In this document: in pieces, positions 33,996 to 38,619 of the stretch
Numbering within the stretch: the stretch's first letter is position 1
How the letters are laid out: each line of letters starts with the position of its first letter
Assembly: GCA_051891195.1 (NCBI GenBank)
Contig: JBJFEZ010000040.1
Location: forward strand, 1-38,619
From: CAG-273 sp051891195
GTDB taxonomy: Bacteria > Bacillota > Clostridia > TANB77 > CAG-508
Direction: 5' to 3'
DNA: 38,619 nt
The notes under the pieces: model-generated
What the model was told of the DNA's origin: nothing
Databases searched by the model: none
What the model saw: the letters and a program-made list of their open reading frames with translations, nothing else
Program-made: the position numbers and the translations under genes

Positions 33996-34169
33996 ATGTT
34001 TAATGAAGAATTATTTAATTTTAATATAGAAAATATAAAAAATGACTTAGCAATAGAAGGAATGAATATAACAGAAAATGACGTAAATATGTTGAAAATG
34101 TTTGCAGATAATCAAGTTCAAATGCCAGAATTAATAGAAATGATAAAAAATCAACCAATTCAATATTAA
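33996..34169 (+). CDS. Small protein, candidate VbhA-like antitoxin of Fic
   Basis: 57 residues. AAGGAGG precedes ATG 33996. The helical LAIEGMNITENDVNMLKM region (about 18-35) resembles the VbhA-type antitoxin inhibitory helix, which carries an (S/T)xxxE(G/N) motif; here Glu21-Gly22 is present but the position four before Glu is Asp17, not Ser or Thr. Its location directly upstream of a Fic gene supports an antitoxin role, but unlike usual pairs a terminator and a separate promoter lie between them. The function is inferred. Confidence 0.65.
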   Translation: MFNEELFNFNIENIKNDLAIEGMNITENDVNMLKMFADNQVQMPELIEMIKNQPIQY

Positions 34170-34175
34170 AAAATA

Positions 34176-34205
34176 AAAATATAAGATTTAAAAGTCTTAT
34201 ATTTT
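34176..34205 (+). terminator. Terminator between antitoxin-like gene and fic
   Basis: AAAATATAAGA (34176-34186) pairs with TCTTATATTTT (34195-34205) around an 8-base loop, then TTATTG. Eleven perfect pairs. Confidence 0.82.
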
Positions 34206-34208
34206 TTA

Positions 34209-34237
34209 TTGTATAAAAACAAAAAGTAGTGTAAAAT
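34209..34237 (+). promoter_or_regulatory. Predicted promoter of fic
   Basis: TTGTAT (34209-34214), 17-base spacer, TAAAAT (34232-34237). Confidence 0.55.
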
Positions 34238-34253
34238 GTTAAAGGTGATATTT

Positions 34254-34850
34254 ATGAAGGACCTATACAAAGAAGAAAATTCAAAATATTGTTATGAGAA
34301 CACTAACATACTAATAAATAAAATGAATATAAAAAATCAAAAGGATTTAACATATTATGAAGCCAAAATTACGGCGGCAAAATTATTAGGGTTAAGACAA
34401 AAAGGAATTAGTGGTAATTTTGATAAAAACCATTATACATCAATTCATTTATATTTATTTGAAGATATATATCCATTTGCAGGTAAATTTAGACAAGAAA
34501 ATATTAGCAAAGGAGAATTTAGATTTGCAAGTTGGGAATATATTGAAGAAGAACTAGATAGATTATTAAATAAATTAAAAAGTGAAAACTATTTAGAAGG
34601 ATTAGATAAACATAATTTGGCTCAAAGATTAGCGTATTATTTATCAGAGCTAAATGTACTACATCCATTTAGAGAAGGAAACGGAAGAGCTAACAGAGAA
34701 TTTATAAGGCAACTTGCTTTAAAAAACGGATACTTATTAAATTTAAAAAAAGTATCTCCAAAACAAACTTTAGAAGCAAGTATTGAGTCTATTGTAGACA
34801 CTACCAAATTAGAAAACATAATAGAAGAATGTTTAGAAAAAAGGAGTTAA
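34254..34850 (+). CDS. Fic domain protein (AMP-transferase toxin candidate)
   Basis: 198 residues from ATG 34254, preceded by AAAGGTGAT; an in-frame ATG at 34236 overlaps the promoter. The complete Fic motif HPFREGNGRANREF (137-150) contains catalytic His137. YPFAGKFR at 73-80 is the other common Fido-fold element. Fic proteins usually transfer AMP from ATP to target proteins, such as gyrase and topoisomerase IV in bacterial toxins. A C-terminal inhibitory helix is not apparent. The upstream small gene may be its antitoxin. The pilin-like gene begins four bases after its stop. Confidence 0.9.
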   Translation: MKDLYKEENSKYCYENTNILINKMNIKNQKDLTYYEAKITAAKLLGLRQKGISGNFDKNHYTSIHLYLFEDIYPFAGKFRQENISKGEFRFASWEYIEEELDRLLNKLKSENYLEGLDKHNLAQRLAYYLSELNVLHPFREGNGRANREFIRQLALKNGYLLNLKKVSPKQTLEASIESIVDTTKLENIIEECLEKRS

Positions 34851-34853
34851 AAA

Positions 34854-35345
34854 ATGAAAAAAGAAGAGGGATTAACATTTTTAGGGACAGTTATTTTAAT
34901 AGTACTTATTGCTTTTATAGTATTTGGAGTAATATATTTTTTTAGAATTGAAACAGAAAAAGAAAACTTAGAAGATTTAAAGACTGATATGCTTTTAGTA
35001 GAAGTAAAGGTAAAAAACATAATGGGAAGATACCTAATAGAAAAAAAGGAAGAAGTATTAGTAGGTACAAAATTATCTGACTTAAAAGACCAAGAAGATA
35101 TAAAAACCTTTTTAGAAAAAGACTTATTTGATGAAGACGAAAAGAAAAAACTGTATTATGTATTAAATCAAAATGATTTACAAACATTAGAATTAAATCA
35201 AGTGAAATTACCAGAAAATTCATATTATATAGTAGAATATACAGAAGGAAAAATTTATTATACAACAGGATTTACATACACAGATGGCAATACATATTAT
35301 GAAATTAGAGATATTGAAAATTTAAAAACAGAGGAACAAAAGTAA
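34854..35345 (+). CDS. Membrane-anchored protein with pilin-like N-terminus
   Basis: 163 residues; no firm family. A short basic N-terminus (KKEEG) and a hydrophobic helix (about 7-31) with GLTFLGTVILIVLI look like a type IV pilin or pseudopilin start cut after Gly, but the usual Glu5 is missing. The rest is a charged soluble region of about 130 residues. It starts four bases after fic, whose last codons hold its AAGGAG site, and its stop overlaps the rnhB start in TAATG, so it is translated as part of a fic-x-rnhB run. Confidence 0.7.
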   Translation: MKKEEGLTFLGTVILIVLIAFIVFGVIYFFRIETEKENLEDLKTDMLLVEVKVKNIMGRYLIEKKEEVLVGTKLSDLKDQEDIKTFLEKDLFDEDEKKKLYYVLNQNDLQTLELNQVKLPENSYYIVEYTEGKIYYTTGFTYTDGNTYYEIRDIENLKTEEQK

Positions 35346-36007
35346 TGAAAGAAAAAGAAATAGAAAGATTAACAAATTTAAAAAAAGTTGAAGAAGAATT
35401 ATATACAGAAAAAAATTTAAAACTAATTGCAGGAATTGACGAAGCAGGAAGAGGACCTTTAGCAGGGCCAGTTGTTGTAGCTTGCGCTTTAATGCCAAGA
35501 GAGTCAATGATAGAGGGAGTTAATGACTCAAAAAAAATATCTGAAAAGAAAAGAGAAAAACTATATGAAGAAATCACATTAGAAGCAATTAGCTATGGAA
35601 TAGGAATTGTAGGACAAAATGAAATTGATGAAATAAATATTTTACAAGCAACAAAAAAAGGATTAACAGAAGCAATTAAAAATATGGAGGAAAAATTAAA
35701 TGAAAATAACAAAGGAGAATATATAAAGCCAGATGCAATTTTAGTAGATGCATTAACTAAAATTGATACAGATGGAATTCCATATAAATCTATTATACAC
35801 GGAGATGCAATTAGTTATTCTATAGCATGCGCATCTATTATAGCAAAAGTAACAAGAGATAGAATAATGAGACAATGGGATGAAGTTTATCCACAATATG
35901 GTTTTGCAAAACATAAAGGGTATGGAACAGCAGCACACATTCAAACCATTAAAGAATATGGAATTTGCCCTTTACATAGAAAAAACTTTACAAAAAACTT
36001 TATATAA
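35345..36007 (+). CDS. rnhB: Ribonuclease HII
   Basis: 220 residues. RNase HII removes ribonucleotides from DNA and RNA-DNA hybrids. GIDEAGRGPLAGPVV (about 30-44) supplies the first Asp-Glu, ILVDALTK the third acidic residue, and SIACASIIAKVTRDR plus HKGYGTAAH complete the signature. Its ATG overlaps the stop codon of the preceding gene by one base. pdp follows with an AAAGGAGG site. Confidence 0.96.
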   Translation: MKEKEIERLTNLKKVEEELYTEKNLKLIAGIDEAGRGPLAGPVVVACALMPRESMIEGVNDSKKISEKKREKLYEEITLEAISYGIGIVGQNEIDEINILQATKKGLTEAIKNMEEKLNENNKGEYIKPDAILVDALTKIDTDGIPYKSIIHGDAISYSIACASIIAKVTRDRIMRQWDEVYPQYGFAKHKGYGTAAHIQTIKEYGICPLHRKNFTKNFI

Positions 36008-36019
36008 AGGAGGCTATAT

Positions 36020-37319
36020 ATGAATATTCAAGAAATAATAGCTAAAAAAAGAGATAAGCAAAAACTTACTAAACAAGAAATTGAGTATTTTATAGAAAAT
36101 TATACAAATGGAAATATTCCAGACTATCAGGCAGCGGCATTAACTATGGCAATTTATTTAAATGGAATGAATGAAGAAGAAACAACCAATTTAACACTTG
36201 CTATGGCACACTCTGGAGATATTTTAGATTTATCAGAACTAGGCATAGTTATAGACAAACATAGTACTGGTGGAATAGGAGATAAAATAACTTTAATTTT
36301 AGCACCAGTTATAGCATCACTTCGGAATCCCAGTAGCTAAAATGTCAGGAAGAGGACTTGGGTATACAGGAGGAACAATAGATAAACTAGAATCTATACC
36401 AGGGTACCAAACCAGTCTTTCTATAAAACAATTTATAAAAAATGTAAAAGAAATAGGAATATCTTTAATAGGGCAAACACTAAATTTGGCTCCAGCTGAT
36501 AAGAAAATATATGCTTTAAGAGATACTATCTCGGCAACAGAAAGTATTCCATTAATTGCTTCTAGCATTATGAGTAAAAAAATAGCTGCAGGGGCAAATA
36601 AAATTGTATTAGATGTTACTTGTGGAAGCGGAGCATTTATGAAAGATTTAAACAATGCCACAAAACTTGCAGAAACTATGAAAAAAATAGGAGAATTAGC
36701 AGATAAAGAAACTGTTTGTATTATTACAAATATGGAGGAACCTTTAGGAAAAACAATAGGTAACTCTTTAGAAGTAATAGAAGCTATAGAGGCACTAAAA
36801 GGAAATATACAAGCAGATGTAAAAGAGGTAATATTAACACTTGGCGCATATATGGTAAAATTAGCAGGAAAAGGAAACGACATAGAAAAAAATAAACAAA
36901 CTGTGTTAACACAAATTGAAAATGGAGAGGCTTTTAATAAATTAAAACAATGGATAGAAAAACAAAATGGATATATTAGCTATATTGAAAATACAGAAAA
37001 ATTTACAAAAGCTAAATATGTAATACCCGTACTTGCTAAAAAAGGCGGTTATATTAAAGAGTTAAACGCACAGGAAATAGGTAAGGCTTGTGTAAAATTA
37101 GGAGCAGGAAGAATAAAAAAAGAAGATGAAATTGACTATTCTGTAGGTATTACACTAGAGAAGAAAATTGCAGATAAGGTAGAAAAAAATGAAGTTTTAG
37201 CATATATTCATTCAAATAATGAAACTTTAGGAAAAGAGATTGCAAATGAAGTGACTAACATTTATAAAATTTGCAATGAAAATATAGAAAAAAAGAAAAA
37301 CATTTTAAAAATAGTTTAG
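36020..37319 (+). pseudogene. pdp: Pyrimidine-nucleoside phosphorylase, one-base frameshift
   Basis: The first frame (36020-36340) gives the N-terminus of a pyrimidine/thymidine phosphorylase with KHSTGGIGDKITLILAPVIAS. It then reads out of frame (LRNPSS) to a stop. Removing C36323 joins it to the second frame, which continues GIPVAKMSGRGLGYTGGTID to TAG at 37319. The joined protein is 432 residues, the normal length, with SGRGLG and DVTCGSGAFM intact. The enzyme splits pyrimidine nucleosides with phosphate. The otherwise full conservation suggests a very recent mutation or a sequence error rather than old decay. It follows rnhB by 12 bases and ends in a terminator. Confidence 0.9.
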
Positions 37320-37345
37320 TATAGATATTGTACTAAACTATTTTT
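37309..37345 (+). terminator. Terminator of pdp
   Basis: AAATAGTTTAGTA (37309-37321) pairs with TACTAAACTATTT (37331-37343), with T continuing to 37345. Confidence 0.88.
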
Positions 37346-37354
37346 AAATATATA

Positions 37355-37612
37355 CTAAAGTGAAATGTCATTTTTTTGAATTTGGCTAGCAAAATCAGAA
37401 AATTGGTTTTGCATTAAATATCTATTTAAGTTTTTATTAGAAATTCCTGTAGAGTAAACAACATCCTCAATACTTAAATTGTTGTTAGTATTTTCTGCAA
37501 TAAAGTTTTCTAATCTATTCATTTCTAGCTGATCTTTTGGTAGGCAATTAGGACAGGTATTTCCTTCAGATATAAAAAAGCCTCCACAACGACTACATTT
37601 ATTAAAATTCAT
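37355..37612 (-). CDS. Zinc-ribbon protein, YvyF-like
   Basis: 85 residues from ATG 37612, with TTGGAGGTAAT upstream. Cys6-x2-Cys9 and Cys20-x2-Cys23 form a zinc ribbon. A helical C-terminal region (SIEDVVYSTGISNKNLNRYL) resembles a small helix-turn-helix. This pattern is like the YvyF/TIGR03826 proteins near flagellar genes of Bacillota, but no flagellar gene is nearby, so the assignment is tentative. It converges on pdp. Confidence 0.72.
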   Translation of the reverse strand: MNFNKCSRCGGFFISEGNTCPNCLPKDQLEMNRLENFIAENTNNNLSIEDVVYSTGISNKNLNRYLMQNQFSDFASQIQKNDISL

Positions 37613-37689
37613 TTTTATTACCTCCAAAAATATTTTTAACAAATGTAGTATATCACAAACTTAGACAAAAAACTACAAAATTTTAAAAA

Positions 37690-37875
37690 ATATATAAAAA
37701 TTTGTAGCACCAGTAATATAATACTTTTTTATCGCTCCAACCCCCAACTGCGAAGAAACCGCAATCGGATTGCTATTACAAAAATAAGTTGATATCCGTG
37801 CAATCCTTCAGCAGTTTCTACCTTGTCGATCCCCACGAAACCACGCTCTAAAAAAGTATTATATTACTAATGCTA
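37690..37875 (-). ncRNA. Structured non-coding RNA candidate
   Basis: Arms 37705-37731 and 37849-37875 pair over 27 positions. Twenty-five are Watson-Crick and the other two are G-U only when the minus strand is the RNA. An inner helix AGAAACTGC (37819-37811) with GCGGTTTCT (37762-37754) also needs a G-U that exists only on the minus strand, and GGATTGC/GCAATCC (37806-37800 with 37773-37767) adds another. The core is far richer in GC than the surroundings. A promoter lies directly upstream on the minus strand and a T-rich tract (CAAATTTTTATATATTTTTT) follows the last arm. The class is not identified; a Clostridia-wide RNA such as the raiA motif is a guess only. Confidence 0.8.
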
Positions 37876-37877
37876 AG

Positions 37878-37906
37878 ATTAAAATCCTCTAATATTATGC
37901 AAGCAA
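37878..37906 (-). promoter_or_regulatory. Predicted promoter of the ncRNA
   Basis: On the minus strand TTGCTT (37906-37901), 17-base spacer, TTTAAT (37883-37878), placing the start within a few bases of the first arm. Confidence 0.7.
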
Positions 37907-37948
37907 GAAAATAGTTAAAAATATAAACACAAAGATTTGCAAAGACTA

Positions 37949-37977
37949 TTTACAAAGTAAAAAATTATATATAAAAT
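37949..37977 (+). promoter_or_regulatory. Predicted promoter of the pilin-like gene
   Basis: TTTACA (37949-37954), 17-base spacer, TAAAAT (37972-37977). The leader of about 180 bases to the ATG has no clear structure. Confidence 0.5.
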
Positions 37978-38161
37978 GAGATAGTAAAAAGTATGAAAAG
38001 TAAAATCACTTTTATAGCACATTGAAAATTAAATAGAATAAAACTGTTAAAATTAGTATTTTTCCAGGAAAATGTGTATAAAAGTGAGAAAGATGAAAAT
38101 ACTAATTACAAAAAGAGTAACAGAAGTACAAAAAAATAAAAAACTAAGGAGGAAAAAGAGA

Positions 38162-38619
38162 ATGACAAAAGTAAAACAAAATAACAAGGGTATAACCCTA
38201 ATAGCGCTTGTGGTAACTATAGTGGTGCTACTAATTTTAGCAGGAATAAGTATAACTGCTCTATTTGGAGATAATGGTTTAATAACAAGAGCAAAAATAG
38301 CGGACCAAAAAACAAAAGAAGGAGCACAAAATGACATAGAGGCAATAGAAAATTTAGATGAACAAGTAGATGTTATGATAAATGGACCAACAATAGAAAC
38401 TTTAATGACAAAGGCATCAACAAAAAATGAAACAGTATATGATAAATATGGAAACAAAATAAGAGTGCCAGCAGGGTTTAAAATATTAGCACACGGAACA
38501 CGGAAGTGGAAATCATATAGTAGAATATACCTATGATAAAGAAGGTGGAATATCAACACATACTCCAGTAGTACAAGATGGAATAGTAATACAAAATGAA
38601 ACAGATTTAAATGAATTTG
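38162..38619 (+). pseudogene. Type IV pilin-like protein, frameshifted and cut by the window edge
   Basis: ATG 38162 follows AAGGAGGAAAAAGAG. The N-terminus KGITLIALVVTIVVLLILAG is the pilin-like leader and helix common in gut Clostridia, followed by GDNGLITRAKIADQKTKEGA. The frame ends at TGA 38534-38536 after an unlikely KWKSYSRIYL. Removing C38501 instead gives GSGNHIVEYTYDKEGG and then HTPVVQDGIVIQNETDLNEF to the window end, a normal continuation of such surface proteins. A one-base insertion has therefore probably broken the frame, either in the genome or in the sequence. The C-terminal part lies outside the window. Confidence 0.78.

Noticed and set aside
37705..37875. Insertion sequence or MITE interpretation of the 27-bp inverted arms
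   Set aside because: No second copy in the window, and G-U pairing, inner helices, promoter and T-rich end fit an RNA gene better.
38053..38559. Minus-strand ORF of 168 codons over the pilin-like gene
   Set aside because: It is hydrophobic Phe/Ser/Leu-rich, typical of the antisense of a Lys/Glu-rich AT-rich gene, and covers the clear plus-strand gene.
1..38619. CRISPR array
   Set aside because: No series of regularly spaced direct repeats was seen.

Overview
The window is strongly AT-rich DNA with dense, mostly co-oriented genes, AGGAGG-type ribosome binding sites, a serine T-box, an L10 leader, a Spo0A-like DNA-binding domain, AddB, RNase J and a type IV pilin-like protein with a Clostridia-style N-terminus. 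Together these point to a low-GC member of the Bacillota, most likely an uncultured or gut-associated lineage of Clostridia. This assignment is an inference from gene content and composition; no rRNA gene is present to confirm it.

Layout. 1-1472: end of a ribosomal protein operon (rplA 3' end, L10 leader RNA, rplJ, rplL, terminator). 1473-3258: a 203-bp imperfect palindromic repeat, then plsX and acpP for phospholipid and fatty-acid synthesis. 3259-6030: a cassette between acpP and rnc, bounded by terminators. It holds a frameshifted small membrane/SHOCT-like gene, a radical SAM/SPASM enzyme, and a signal-peptide membrane protein with a Cys-rich CxC-repeat tail. 6036-9993: rnc, an Elp3-like radical SAM protein, a YitT transporter-like protein and a cation/Ca2+ exchanger-like protein. 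A partial inverted copy of the 203-bp repeat follows at 10008-10091. 10186-18088: a co-directional run for DNA repair and housekeeping (ogg-type glycosylase, addB, pgeF/yfiH, LD-carboxypeptidase, type-4 uracil-DNA glycosylase, GltD-like flavoprotein). 18078-21763 (minus): an unknown HExxH protein and leuS. 21842-25622: a small orphan gene, adhE, and a receiver-less Spo0A-like regulator. 25738-29821: rnj (RNase J) with a long leader, gltX, and a DUF951 gene. 29887-32441 (minus): a small orphan gene, then engB and serS under a serine T-box. 32492-37345: sortase, trmL, a small VbhA-like antitoxin candidate and Fic toxin, a pilin-like protein, rnhB, and a frameshifted pyrimidine-nucleoside phosphorylase gene. 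37355-38619: a zinc-ribbon protein (minus), a strongly structured minus-strand ncRNA candidate, and a frameshifted pilin-like gene that runs off the window.

Most of the window is housekeeping. The most notable items are: (i) the radical SAM/SPASM enzyme directly coupled to a membrane protein whose cytosolic-side tail carries nine cysteines, which looks like a membrane-tethered peptide-modification system; (ii) the ncRNA at 37705-37875, where three apparent arm mismatches become G-U pairs only on the minus strand and a promoter starts transcription at its stem; (iii) the receiver-less Spo0A-like gene next to adhE; (iv) a Fic pair in which toxin and antitoxin are separated by a terminator and have separate promoters; (v) three small orphan transcription units of unusual base composition; (vi) a palindromic mobile-looking repeat; and (vii) three single-base frameshifts, two of them with an extra C in an identical CGGAA context.
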